A DNA stretch of 64,000 nucleotides from Pseudomonas syringae (GCF_001698815.1 NZ_LGSI01000074.1:233924-297923), one strand, 5' to 3'. Positions 43,652 to 52,792 are shown, counted from the first letter of the stretch. Notes: generated by a model from the letters alone, not told the origin. Translations and numbers: made by a program.

Positions 43652-44755
43652 ATGAACATCGAAAAGTTCTTAGCACGCGGCGGCCTGCGACGGGGCGCGT
43701 GTGCCCTGGGGTTGTGCCTGATGGCGAGCACGTCCGTGGGCACGCAGGCCGCAACGTTCGCGGTATTACAGCAGCCGGCATTGCCGACCGCCAAGGCCCA
43801 ACGCGCGGTAATGCTCGGGTTGGCCAGGGCCGGGGAGCGTTTGGTGGCGGTCGGAGAGCGGGGCATCGTATTGCTCTCGGACGACTCGGGGAAAAGTTGG
43901 CGCCAGGCCAGTGTGCCGGTCAGTGTCAGCTTGACGGCGGTGCAATTCGTCGATGCCGAGCAGGGTTGGGCGGTCGGTCATCTGGGTGTCGTACTGCACA
44001 CCGGGGACGGCGGTGAAACCTGGCAGAAGCAACTCGACGGTGAGGCTGCTGCCGCGCTGGCAGTGCAGGCAGCACAGCGTGATGCCGATCAACCGGGTGG
44101 TGCCAGCCACCTGAAACAGGCACGGCAACTGCTGGGCGATGGACCGGACAAGCCGTTTCTCGACCTGTACTTCAGTGACCGGCTGCATGGCTACATTGTC
44201 GGTGCCTATAACCAGATCTACCGCACTGACGACGGCGGGCGCAGTTGGCAACCGAGGATGCGCCATGTGGACAACCCCCAGGGCCTCAACCTGTATGGCA
44301 TCCGGGCTTCGGGCACTGATCTGCTGCTGGTGGGAGAGCGCGGTTTGCTGTTGCGTTCGACCGATGCGGGGGCTTCCTTCAAGGCCTTGAAATCACCCTA
44401 TGAAGGCAGCTTTTTCGGCCTGCTCGGCACGAGCAGTGGCGCTTTGATTGCCTATGGATTGCGCGGCAACGCCTGGTGGTCCGATGACCGTGGCAACAGC
44501 TGGCGGCGCCTCGATACCGGCGTCCACTCAACGCTGGCGAGCGCCATCGAACTGCGCGACGGCAGTCTGCTGGTGGTCAGCCAGAGCGGTGAACTCTTGT
44601 TCAGCCACGACCAGGGTCGCAGCTTCAACAAACGTCAGAGCCGCAGCGGCGCGACGGTCGCCGCCGTGCAGCAGGCGGCGGACGGCAGTCTGGCCAGCGT
44701 CGGTTTGAGCGGCGTGGCCGCTGACCAGGATCCGCGGGCATCCGGCCAACCTTGA
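43652..44755 (+). CDS. YCF48/BNR-like beta-propeller protein
   Basis: From ATG 43652 this is a 367-residue exported protein (signal near residues 13-33). Repeated S/D-x-D-x-G-x-x-W beta-propeller blades are seen: LLSDDSGKSWRQA, LHTGDGGETWQKQ, YRTDDGGRSWQPR, LRSTDAGASFKAL, WWSDDRGNSWRRL and LFSHDQGRSFNKR. This is the photosystem II assembly-factor YCF48-like family. In bacteria it commonly sits between DUF1329 and an MMPL/RND gene; it may be a periplasmic assembly or adaptor protein of that transporter. Confidence 0.85.
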   Translation: MNIEKFLARGGLRRGACALGLCLMASTSVGTQAATFAVLQQPALPTAKAQRAVMLGLARAGERLVAVGERGIVLLSDDSGKSWRQASVPVSVSLTAVQFVDAEQGWAVGHLGVVLHTGDGGETWQKQLDGEAAAALAVQAAQRDADQPGGASHLKQARQLLGDGPDKPFLDLYFSDRLHGYIVGAYNQIYRTDDGGRSWQPRMRHVDNPQGLNLYGIRASGTDLLLVGERGLLLRSTDAGASFKALKSPYEGSFFGLLGTSSGALIAYGLRGNAWWSDDRGNSWRRLDTGVHSTLASAIELRDGSLLVVSQSGELLFSHDQGRSFNKRQSRSGATVAAVQQAADGSLASVGLSGVAADQDPRASGQP

Positions 44756-44807
44756 AACTTCACGGTGTAGCGCTATCGGGCCGAGGCCCGTGCAACAGGA
44801 GTCAAAC

Positions 44808-47231
44808 TTGAAAGACGACAAATCCCAAACCGTGATCGGCCGCCTGGAAGACTTTGACCAGGCGTCGGGCAACTTCGCCGAGCGGGCGATCTTCAACCAT
44901 CGACCGCTGGTGATCCTGCTGTGCCTGCTGGTGACCCTGCTGCTTGGCTGGCAAGCCACGCGCATAGGCATCAACGCCAGTTATGAAAAGACCATTCCTA
45001 CCGGTCACCCCTATGTCGCCAACTTCCTGGAAAATCGCAGCGAGCTCAGCGGCCTGGGCAACTCGCTGCGCATCGCCGTGGAAGTCAAGCAGGGCAGCAT
45101 CTTCACCAAGGAGTACCTCGACACTCTGGTCAGGCTCAATGACGAGCTCTATCTGCTGCCAGGCGTCGATCGGCCTTACATGAAGTCGTTATGGACCCCG
45201 ACCACACGCTGGACCGCCGTGACGGAAGAAGGCCTGGATGGGGGCACGGTGATTCCCGACGACTACGATGGCTCTGCCGCCAGTATCGAACAGGTGCGAA
45301 CCAACGTCGCCCGCTCAGGCGAGGTCGGTCAGTTGGTGGCCGGCAACTTCAAGTCCAGTGTGATCTTCGTGCCCCTGCTGGAAATCAGCCCGCAGACCGG
45401 CAAGCCGCTGGACTACGGTGAGTTTTCTCGACAACTGGAAACCCTGCGGGACAAGTACCAGACCGATGATGTGCAGATTCACATCACCGGATTTACCAAG
45501 ATTGTCGGCGATCTGATTGAGGGGATGACCCAGGTACTGCTGTTTTTCGTGGTGGCGGTACTGGTGACCGTGGTCGTGCTCTATGGCTACACCCGTTGCG
45601 CGCGCAGTACCCTAGTGGTGGTGACGTGCTCGCTGGTGGCAGTGGTCTGGCAGCTCGGTCTGCTCGCCACCCTCGGTTATGAGCTGGACCCTTATTCGGC
45701 GCTGGTGCCGTTTCTGGTATTTGCCATCGGCATGAGCCATGGTGCGCAAAAGATGAACGGCATCATGCAGGACGTCGGTCGCGGCACCCATCGGGTGGTC
45801 GCCGCGCGTTATACCTTCCGCCGACTGTTCGCCGCCGGCATGACCGCGTTGCTCTGTGATGCAGTGGGCTTTGCGGTGTTGCTGCTGATCAATATCCGGG
45901 TGATCCAGGACCTGGCGGTTACCGCCAGCCTCGGCGTGGCGGTGCTGATCTTCACCAACCTGATTCTGCTGCCGATCCTGCTCAGCTATTTCGGTGTCAG
46001 CCCGGCAGCGGCGCAACGCAGCCTGAGTTCGGAAACCGCCGAGCTGCAGGCGCAGATCAAACATCCGTTGTGGCGTTTTCTCGATCTGTTCACCCATCGT
46101 CGCTGGGCCATTGGCGCCATGCTGGGCGGCCTGCTGCTGGCAGCGTTCGGTTTTGCCGTGAGCCTGCACCTGAAAATTGGCGATCTTGATCCCGGCGCTC
46201 CGGAGCTGCGCGCCGACTCGCGCTACAACCGCGATGCGCTGTTCATGACCCGTAACTATGCGGCCAGCTCGGATATTTTCGTGGTCATGATCAAAACCCC
46301 GGAAGATCAGTGCACACGCTACGCCAGCCTGTCCGCAGTGGATGCGCTGGCCTCGCGGCTGGAGCAATTGCCGGGAGTGGAGTCGACCACCTCCATGGCG
46401 GCGCTGAGCAAGATCGCCACGGTGGGTTACAACGAAGGTAACTTCAAATGGTATGAGCTGATTCCCAATGACGGCGCGTTGGGTGCGGTGCAGACCCGAG
46501 CGCCTCGGGAGCTGTTCAATCAAGGTTGCTCGATGCTGTCGCTGTACGTTTACCTGGCCGATCACAAGGCCGATACCCTGAACCGGGTAGTGGAGGCCAG
46601 CGAGAAATTTATCGCTGAGCATCAGGTACCAGAGGTCAAATTCATGTTGGCCGCCGGCAGTGCCGGGATCGAAGCCGCGACCAATATCGTGGTGAAAAAA
46701 TCCATGAACGAGATGCTGTTCTGGGTCTACGGTGCGGTCAGCCTGTTATGCCTGCTGACCTTCCGCAGTTGGCGCGCCACCCTCTGTGCAATGCTGCCGC
46801 TGATGCTCACCTCGATTCTTTGCGAGGCGCTGATGGTGAGTCTGGGCATGGGAGTGAAAGTCGCGACACTGCCGGTGATCGCACTCGGTGTGGGCATCGG
46901 CGTTGACTACGCGCTCTATGTGTTGAGCGTGATCCTGGCTCGAATGCGTGCCGGCGATACCCTGGCCCAAGCGTATTACCAGTCGCTGCTGTTCACCGGC
47001 AAAGTGGTCTTGCTGACTGGCATGACACTGGCGGTCGCGGTGTCGACCTGGGCTTTCTCACCGATCAAGTTCCAGGCGGACATGGGCATCCTGCTGGCCT
47101 TCATGTTCCTGGTGAACATGCTCGGCGCCTTGATCCTGCTGCCGGCATTGGCCTGGCTGCTGCTGCCGCAGAAGGTCTTCGCAAAAAAGCCTGAAACGAG
47201 TCTGCTTGCGCAGCCAGTCAAGGAGAGCTGA
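44808..47231 (+). CDS. RND-superfamily (MMPL-type) transporter
   Basis: From a TTG at 44808 with CAGGAG seven bases upstream this is an 807-residue protein (an in-frame GTG at 44790 is the alternative). It has 12 membrane segments in two 6-segment halves. Each half has a large periplasmic loop after its first segment. Motifs such as PFLVFAIGMSHGAQKMNG and the second-half equivalent VIALGVGIGVDYALYVLSV resemble MmpL/HpnN proteins. It likely moves a hydrophobic or aromatic molecule between inner membrane and periplasm together with the three genes upstream. Direction of transport is not evident. Confidence 0.88.
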   Translation: MKDDKSQTVIGRLEDFDQASGNFAERAIFNHRPLVILLCLLVTLLLGWQATRIGINASYEKTIPTGHPYVANFLENRSELSGLGNSLRIAVEVKQGSIFTKEYLDTLVRLNDELYLLPGVDRPYMKSLWTPTTRWTAVTEEGLDGGTVIPDDYDGSAASIEQVRTNVARSGEVGQLVAGNFKSSVIFVPLLEISPQTGKPLDYGEFSRQLETLRDKYQTDDVQIHITGFTKIVGDLIEGMTQVLLFFVVAVLVTVVVLYGYTRCARSTLVVVTCSLVAVVWQLGLLATLGYELDPYSALVPFLVFAIGMSHGAQKMNGIMQDVGRGTHRVVAARYTFRRLFAAGMTALLCDAVGFAVLLLINIRVIQDLAVTASLGVAVLIFTNLILLPILLSYFGVSPAAAQRSLSSETAELQAQIKHPLWRFLDLFTHRRWAIGAMLGGLLLAAFGFAVSLHLKIGDLDPGAPELRADSRYNRDALFMTRNYAASSDIFVVMIKTPEDQCTRYASLSAVDALASRLEQLPGVESTTSMAALSKIATVGYNEGNFKWYELIPNDGALGAVQTRAPRELFNQGCSMLSLYVYLADHKADTLNRVVEASEKFIAEHQVPEVKFMLAAGSAGIEAATNIVVKKSMNEMLFWVYGAVSLLCLLTFRSWRATLCAMLPLMLTSILCEALMVSLGMGVKVATLPVIALGVGIGVDYALYVLSVILARMRAGDTLAQAYYQSLLFTGKVVLLTGMTLAVAVSTWAFSPIKFQADMGILLAFMFLVNMLGALILLPALAWLLLPQKVFAKKPETSLLAQPVKES

Positions 47232-47344
47232 AGGTCTCGGCAAAGGAGATGCACCACGACAACGGGCAGGGAGAGTCCGGGGCGTTGTGGTGGTCGGTGC
47301 CGCAGCAAGACTCTGATCAATTGGCTACAGCCCGGGGAGGCAGC

Positions 47345-48464
47345 ATGAAGTTTCGCTCCTTACAAATATCCGTCGCGTTTTTGGCCGGCAGTATCTTGAT
47401 CCTGGCGGTGGCGGCTTTGCTGATGTTCACCTTTTATTCCAGTCAGTAGACCCAGGAATTGGTGCAGCAGCGGATACAGGCCCAGTTGCAGGCTAACCTC
47501 GAAAGCTATCTGCTGAGCAGTGCCCGCGAGCAGGTAGGGCAGATTGCCTCCCAGCTTCGCGATGCGGCGAGCATTCCCCGCTATCTGGCAGATCTGATGG
47601 CCTCTGAAGCCGAAGGCCTGAAACGCGAGGGTCCGCCGCTGGTCCCGATGACCGATATGGAGAGCATCACACCGGCCCCGGAGGGTTATCGCCAAGGTGA
47701 ATACTACCTTTGCCCGAAAGAAGGCCAGTCACTGTGCGTATTGGACTCGCGTGTTTATGAAAGTGGGGGCCGCAAGATCTTGTTGCCGATATTTTCGGTC
47801 CCGATAAAGGTCCATGGGCAGTTCATCGGGATTGCCGCAGACGCGCCTTCGGTGGACTTCATCCAGGGGCTGGTCACAAAGTCGAGCCAGGCACTATATG
47901 ACGGCGCTGCTGAATTCGCCCTGTTCGGCCAGAACCAGCACCTGATTGCATACAGCAAGAATCCGTTACTGATTACCCAGCTCGCCGCCAGCCTGCTCGC
48001 CCTGAATGCGGCGATTGAAGCCGCCAGGGCCGGGGAACAGGGCCGGGGTTTTGCCGTGGTCGCGGACGAGGTCAGGAGCCTGGCGCGCAAAAACGCAGAA
48101 TGCCACTGGAGAAATTCAGAGGCTTATCCAGCAATTGCAAAGAGGCACGTAGGAGGCGGTCGATGCCATGCAGGTCAATCAGGAGAAGGCTTCCCACAGC
48201 GTGCAGCAATCGGCACAGGTCAGTCAGTCGTTGGACCGGATTGTCGAGGCGGTTTCGGTGATTACCCCTATGAACATGCAGATCGCCTGCGCGGTCGAGC
48301 AGCAAGCAGCGGTGGCCGACGAGATCCAGCAGAACATTGCGAATATCGATGCAGTGGCAACGGCGGTGACACAAGGGATGGATCAAGCATCAGAAGCCAG
48401 CACGCGATTGAACAGGCTCGCCGACCACCAGCGGGATTTGGTGTGCCGACTCCATACGCAGTGA
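47345..48464 (+). pseudogene. Methyl-accepting chemotaxis protein, heavily decayed
   Basis: The start MKFRSLQISVAFLAGSILILAVAALLMFTFY is a first membrane segment. TAG at 47447-47449 interrupts the frame, which then continues with a dCache-type sensor domain. At about 48000 the sensor jumps directly to SLLALNAAIEAARAGEQGRGFAVVADEVRSLARK, so the end of the sensor, the second membrane segment, the HAMP domain and half the signalling domain are deleted. A frameshift near 48090 and a second TAG (48150-48152, expected Gln) follow. The C-terminal signalling helix (VNQEKASHSVQQSAQVSQSLDRIVEAV) then runs to TGA at 48464. Its place at the end of the coniferyl-alcohol cluster suggests it once sensed that compound. 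Confidence 0.85.
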
Positions 48465-48661
48465 AGGATGCTGTCTATTGAGCGTCCCTGGATCATCCGT
48501 CCCGTCCAGGCGCATTATCTGTCCAGAACACTCGGTGGGACTTCTTGGCGCTATGTTATTCCCGTCCTTGACAGGTTTTCCGAATAGGTCAAAAAATGAG
48601 TCCATTCCTGCTTCAGGAATAAACGAAACCCCTTAGATTTCAATGGGTCGGACGCCAGATG

Positions 48662-48682
48662 CGAGTCTCGTTTCCCGCCCCA
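48662..48682 (+). repeat. tRNA-Gly(GCC) 3'-end copy, probable att site
   Basis: CGAGTCTCGTTTCCCGC followed by CCCA matches the last 21 bases of bacterial tRNA-Gly(GCC), from the T arm to CCA, at 20 of 21 positions (C for T before CCA). The rest of the tRNA is absent. A partial 3'-end copy is what remains at the far end of an element integrated into a tRNA gene. With this orientation, the island would lie to the left. Confidence 0.6.
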
Positions 48683-48727
48683 AGTATTGGTCCAAAGATG
48701 ACCATAGGGCGCTGGGGATAGCGAGAT

Positions 48728-48748
48728 AGACGCTTCGGCGTCTTTTTT
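48728..48748 (+). terminator. Intrinsic terminator after the tRNA-Gly remnant
   Basis: AGACGC-TTCG-GCGTCT followed by TTTTT: a 6-bp stem with a stable UUCG loop. Its place 45 bases after the tRNA 3' end suggests it is the old tRNA terminator. Confidence 0.85.
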
Positions 48749-49177
48749 CGTTTCTGCAGAAAACCACGGGAATCCGGTACGTTTAAATAGTTTTTAAGTG
48801 GTTTTTACGAGCGACTAGAAAACGTATTCTGGCTGGATCCCTACAGGTTGCCAGACGAGCATCGGGTGCTGACTCTCTAACAGGAACTCACCACGCCCCT
48901 CTCAGAAATGGCCATTCGGCATGCCCGGGCTACGGGCTGAAACTACACAATTGAGGACTTAGACGGTCTGTTAGTGACTGCAGTCGGCAGCAAGTGCGGG
49001 TTGTTTCGTTATTATTGGGCACTACAGGCATAGGCTGGAGATGTCTACGGTGCCGGGGCAGTCCATGGGGCGATTCAAAGTGTAAAAGGAAATGTAGACT
49101 CTTCCCTGATGAACGGACCAGTCTGCCTATGCCGACTTTCAGAAAGTTGGCAGGTCGTTGTTGTGCGAAAATCCCGT

Positions 49178-50452
49178 TTATTGCTTTTGAGGGTCGAATT
49201 GTTTGTCTCGGATAAACAACGCCGGAATCACGCCGCAAATGAAGTACGCCGCCCCCATCACGAGAAAGCCCACGCCAATCGAGCCATGGGACGCCAGGAA
49301 GCCAATCGCGGCAGGCGCCACTGCGGCCCCCAGACGACCGATGTTGTAAGCGCCGCCCACCGCAGAGCCGCGTAGCTTGGCCTCGAAACTCTCGGTCATG
49401 TAGGTCGCATTTACGCCGTACGGAATGCCATACAAAAAGCCGAACACGACCAGCATCCACAGGATGTTTTCCTGGCTTTGGAATAGCACGATCACCGGCA
49501 GAAATATCGCAGTCCCCAGCGCGCCAAAGGCGAACACGGTGCGGCGCCCGATACGGTCGGCCGCCATCCCCGCGAGAATCTTGCCGAGGATCATGGCGGT
49601 ATAAGTGCCGACCATGTAGCCGGTCATGGACTTGAGGTTCATGCCCAGTTCGCTTTCCAGGTAGGTCGGCATCCAGTTGTTCACCCCGTAGTAGCCGAAC
49701 TGCAGAAAACCGGCGGTCAGCGCCCAGCAGATGAACATCCGCCGCGCCTGCGGATCGCCGAAAATCTGTTTGTACATGCTGTCGCGCTTTTCAGTCGAGC
49801 CGCTGCGCAGGCCGGCGAGTTTTTGCTTGGCGCGCTCGGCCTGGGCGTTGATCCACGCTTGGGGTTCCGGCACGAAACGTTGCATCACCAACGCAAGAAT
49901 CACCGGGATAATCGCGATGTAGAATAGCCAGCGCCAGCCGTGAATCGGCAATATCCAACCGGCCAGTAGGGTCGCGACGATGTAGCCCACCGACCAGCCG
50001 GCCTGCAGGGTGCCGAGTACCGTGGTGCGGTAGCGGGTGGGCACGTATTCGGACATCAGCGTGTTGCATGCCACGTACAGCGCACCGATGCCCAGCGAGG
50101 CCAGGAACCGGATCAGCGCGAACTGCCAGTAACTGTGGGTCAGGCCTAAGGCGGCAGTGCCGACCGAGAACAGCAAAATACTCCAGACCACGGTTTTCAC
50201 CCGGCCGAAGCGGTCGCAGGCCCAGCCGCCGTAGATGCCGCCGATCGCCATTCCCGCCAGGGTGAAACTGCCCAGGCTGCCGGCTTCGACGTTCGTCAGG
50301 CCGAATTCAGCCTTGAGGCTGTTGAGGCTGTATGACAGCAGCATCAGATCGGCGCCATCGATCAATAAGCCGAGAAAGCAAAAAATGAACACCAGCACCC
50401 AAGTGCTGGATTTGGCGTGCGCAGTCGCACTTGCCTGAGCAGTCGCGTCCAT
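49178..50452 (-). CDS. MFS permease, aromatic-acid/dicarboxylate:H+ symporter type
   Basis: This 424-residue protein has 12 membrane segments. LIDGADLMLLSYSLNSLKAEFGL in segment 1 is the DGxD motif of the aromatic acid:H+ symporter family. Motif A is GGWACDRFGRVKTV and the second-half copy GMAADRIGRRTVFAFG. Members include PcaK, BenK and the dicarboxylate permease DcaK. As the last gene of the iclR-acyl-CoA dehydrogenase transcript, it probably imports the substrate of this beta-oxidation cluster. Confidence 0.87.
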   Translation of the reverse strand: MDATAQASATAHAKSSTWVLVFIFCFLGLLIDGADLMLLSYSLNSLKAEFGLTNVEAGSLGSFTLAGMAIGGIYGGWACDRFGRVKTVVWSILLFSVGTAALGLTHSYWQFALIRFLASLGIGALYVACNTLMSEYVPTRYRTTVLGTLQAGWSVGYIVATLLAGWILPIHGWRWLFYIAIIPVILALVMQRFVPEPQAWINAQAERAKQKLAGLRSGSTEKRDSMYKQIFGDPQARRMFICWALTAGFLQFGYYGVNNWMPTYLESELGMNLKSMTGYMVGTYTAMILGKILAGMAADRIGRRTVFAFGALGTAIFLPVIVLFQSQENILWMLVVFGFLYGIPYGVNATYMTESFEAKLRGSAVGGAYNIGRLGAAVAPAAIGFLASHGSIGVGFLVMGAAYFICGVIPALFIRDKQFDPQKQ

Positions 50453-50507
50453 GGGGTTACCTTATTGTATTTATGGGGTGGAACTTGGGCAGGGAAGGGC
50501 GTGCGCC

Positions 50508-51662
50508 TCAACCTTGAGCGGCGCGGATCATGTTTCGTGCGATGACGATCTGCTGGATCTGAGTGGTGCCTTCGTAGATGCGGAACAGGCGCACATCCCG
50601 GTAGAAGCGCTCAATCGCGTACTCGCTGACATAGCCCGCGCCGCCATGGATCTGTACGCAGCGGTCGGCGACGCGGCCGCACATTTCGGTGGAGAACATC
50701 TTGGCGCACGAGGCTTCGGTGCTGACGTTATGGCCGTCGTCGCGCTTTCGTGCGGCGTCCAGCACCATGCAGCGGCTGGCGTAGATTTCGGCCTTGCTGT
50801 CGGCCAGCATCGCCTGGATCAGTTGAAATTCGGCGATGGGCTTGCCGAACTGTTTGCGCTCCAGCGCATAGCGCAGGGCATCGTCGAGCATACGTTCGGC
50901 CGCGCCGACGCTCAGCGCGGCGATATGCAGGCGACCCTTGTCGAGGACTTTCATCGCGGTCTTGAAACCCACGCCTTCGACGCCGCCGATCAGTTGGCTG
51001 GCAGGCACGCGGGCATTCTCGAAAATCACGTCACAGGTATGGGCGCCTTTGTGGCCCATCTTGTGATCGGGTTTACCCAGGGACACACCCGGCGTGCCGC
51101 GCTCGACGATAAACGCGCTGATACCGCCCGCGCCTTTGATTTCAGTGCTGGTACGCGCCATCACCGTGTAGATGCCGGCGTGCGGGGCGTTGGTGATGAA
51201 ACGCTTGGTGCCATTGAGGATGTAGCTGTCGCCGTCGCGCACGGCGGTGGTTTTCAGCGAGGCGGCATCCGACCCGGCATCGGGCTCGGTCAGGCAGAAG
51301 GAACTGAGCAACTCGCCGCTGGCGAGTTTGGGCAGGTAGTGCTGTTTCTGTTCTTCGGTGCCGTCCAGCAGAATGCCGATGGAGCCGATGCCGTTGTTGG
51401 TGCCGATGTAGGAGCGAAACGCCGGGGAGGTGCGTCCCAGCTCGAACGCGATATTCACCTCTTCCTCCATGGTGACGCCGAGCCCGCCAAACGCTTCCGG
51501 CAGTGTCAGGCCAAACAGGCCCATCGCCTGCATCTGCTCGACGATGTCCTGGGGGATCGCGTCGGTGTCGGCCACCTCGTTTTCACGGGGGATCAGGACT
51601 TCACCGACAAACTGACGAAGTGAATCCAGCAGAATCTGCAGGGTTTCGGTATCACGGATCAT
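50508..51662 (-). CDS. Acyl-CoA dehydrogenase
   Basis: This 384-residue flavoprotein has all three domains of the family. The middle domain has FCLTEPDAGSDAASLKTTAVRDGDSYILNGTKRFITNA, and the C-terminal domain QIHGGAGYVSEYAIERFYRDVRLFRIYEGTTQIQ places the catalytic Glu in IYEGTTQI. It introduces the alpha-beta double bond and hands electrons to the EtfBA pair encoded across the divergent promoter. Context suggests a dicarboxylyl-CoA such as adipyl-CoA (DcaA-like role); the sequence does not prove the substrate. It begins 60 bases after iclR. Confidence 0.9.
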   Translation of the reverse strand: MIRDTETLQILLDSLRQFVGEVLIPRENEVADTDAIPQDIVEQMQAMGLFGLTLPEAFGGLGVTMEEEVNIAFELGRTSPAFRSYIGTNNGIGSIGILLDGTEEQKQHYLPKLASGELLSSFCLTEPDAGSDAASLKTTAVRDGDSYILNGTKRFITNAPHAGIYTVMARTSTEIKGAGGISAFIVERGTPGVSLGKPDHKMGHKGAHTCDVIFENARVPASQLIGGVEGVGFKTAMKVLDKGRLHIAALSVGAAERMLDDALRYALERKQFGKPIAEFQLIQAMLADSKAEIYASRCMVLDAARKRDDGHNVSTEASCAKMFSTEMCGRVADRCVQIHGGAGYVSEYAIERFYRDVRLFRIYEGTTQIQQIVIARNMIRAAQG

Positions 51663-51722
51663 GTGCGCTCCTAACGCTCGCAGGCGAGCGGTTGTTTATC
51701 AGGGCGCCGTTACTCCGTTGCG

Positions 51723-52589
51723 TCAGCGAGCAGCGGCGCCAATGTTGTTAACCATGTTGATCAGGCGAGGCCCGATATCGTCCATCAGCTGTTCGCGGGG
51801 CAGCTGGAAGCTCGGCCCGCCGCAGTTGAACGTCAGCAACCCGTACTGCGGGTGCAGCAGCGGCACCGCCAGGGAGTTGACGTCGCGATGCCACTCACCG
51901 ATCGACAGGCAGAAGCCGTAATCGGCGTAATCCCTGAACGCCCGATCCAACCCTTTGCGAATGGTTGGCCACTGCTCCGATTCGCGCTGGCGAATGTGAT
52001 CGAGCAAAAATTCCCTTTCGGTTTCCGGCATTGCCGCCAGGCACGCGCGGCCGACCGAACTCTGTGCCAGCGGCAAGTAACTGCCGATCTGGCGGCGCAT
52101 GGTCATGTTGCCCTGACCCTGCACCACATCCAGGTACACCATCTGCAGGCGATCGCGGGACGCCATGGCCACGGCCGCCTGGGCATGATTAGCCAGTTCC
52201 TCCATCAACGGATGGGCCACCGTGCGGATCGCGAGGTTCGACAGCATCGCGTAGCCAAAACCCAACACCCCGACATCCAGCTGGTACTTGCCCGAATGCA
52301 CTTCGCGTTTAAGGCAGCCCAGGCGCATCAGCGTGTTGGTCAGCCGCGTCACGGTCGGTTTGGGCAGGCCGGTCATGCGTGCCAGGTCCTGATTGCCCAG
52401 CACGTTGTCGCGCGGGGTGAAGCACCTCATCAGTTCCAGCCCACGCGCCAATGCCGTCACAAACTGGCCGCTGTTTTCGTCGTCGCTCAGTGCGCTGGCG
52501 GGGTCGAGCATGCCCATCTTCAGTAACCCGATTTCATCCGCGCCTTTGGTCGTGTCAGCACCCTGCCGATCTGCCTTGATGCGAGCCAT
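51723..52589 (-). CDS. IclR-family regulator
   Basis: This 288-residue protein has a winged HTH at about residues 45-105 (LARGLELMRCFTPRDNVLGNQDLARMTGLPKPTVTRLTNTLMRLGCLKREVHSGKYQLD). An IclR effector domain follows, with RDRLQMVYLDVVQGQGNMTMRRQIG and the end CGGPSFQLPREQLMDDIGPRLINMVNNI. It is the first gene of the minus-strand arm. Two matching palindromes (TTTCG-N5-CGAAA) sit before its own start and before the divergent enoyl-CoA hydratase gene, suggesting control of both arms. Confidence 0.9.
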   Translation of the reverse strand: MARIKADRQGADTTKGADEIGLLKMGMLDPASALSDDENSGQFVTALARGLELMRCFTPRDNVLGNQDLARMTGLPKPTVTRLTNTLMRLGCLKREVHSGKYQLDVGVLGFGYAMLSNLAIRTVAHPLMEELANHAQAAVAMASRDRLQMVYLDVVQGQGNMTMRRQIGSYLPLAQSSVGRACLAAMPETEREFLLDHIRQRESEQWPTIRKGLDRAFRDYADYGFCLSIGEWHRDVNSLAVPLLHPQYGLLTFNCGGPSFQLPREQLMDDIGPRLINMVNNIGAAAR

Positions 52590-52632
52590 GGTAGAACCTC
52601 ACTTCAAAAAAATGCAAGAAAATAAAATACAG

Positions 52633-52647
52633 TTTCGTCTGGCGAAA
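52633..52647. promoter_or_regulatory. IclR-type operator near iclR start
   Basis: TTTCG-TCTGG-CGAAA, a 5-5-5 palindrome, 44 bases upstream of the iclR ATG. The flanks (CAG before, TTGTA after) are partly shared with the second copy. Confidence 0.6.
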
Positions 52648-52740
52648 TTGTATTTGTTGCTTGTAAAAAAGCCAACAGATTTGTTGTTGTACTCACAAGC
52701 CCAGTAACGTCTGGCTTTCAGCATTTTTTTGCTTTTTATG

Positions 52741-52770
52741 TTTACAGGGTTTTGTAAGCGTCACTATGAT
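52741..52770 (+). promoter_or_regulatory. Sigma70-type promoter of the beta-oxidation operon
   Basis: TTTACA (52741-52746) and TATGAT (52765-52770) are spaced 18 bp; predicted start near 52777. The operator at 52793-52807 would lie just downstream of the start point, a position suited to repression. Confidence 0.5.
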
Positions 52771-52792
52771 TAAGCCTAATTACGGTATTCAG

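Larger units (their letters stand above)
48465..49177. other. Long non-coding junction region
   Basis: These 713 bases between the chemoreceptor remnant and the MFS gene hold a tRNA-Gly 3'-end copy (48662-48682) and an intrinsic terminator (48728-48748). No gene is recognised in the rest; short open frames on both strands show no family similarity. It is the probable border between island and older chromosome. Confidence 0.5.

Noticed and set aside
42192..43781. Long minus-strand open frame (529 codons) opposite the DUF1329 gene
   Set aside because: No family similarity, His/Arg/Gln-rich composition typical of antisense frames in GC-rich DNA, and full overlap with a well-supported gene.
45612..46622. 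Minus-strand frame of 336 codons in the RND/MMPL gene
   Set aside because: Gln/His/Arg-rich shadow without recognisable motifs.
50451..51623. Plus-strand frame of 390 codons opposite the acyl-CoA dehydrogenase
   Set aside because: Composition of an antisense frame; the minus strand has complete acyl-CoA dehydrogenase motifs.
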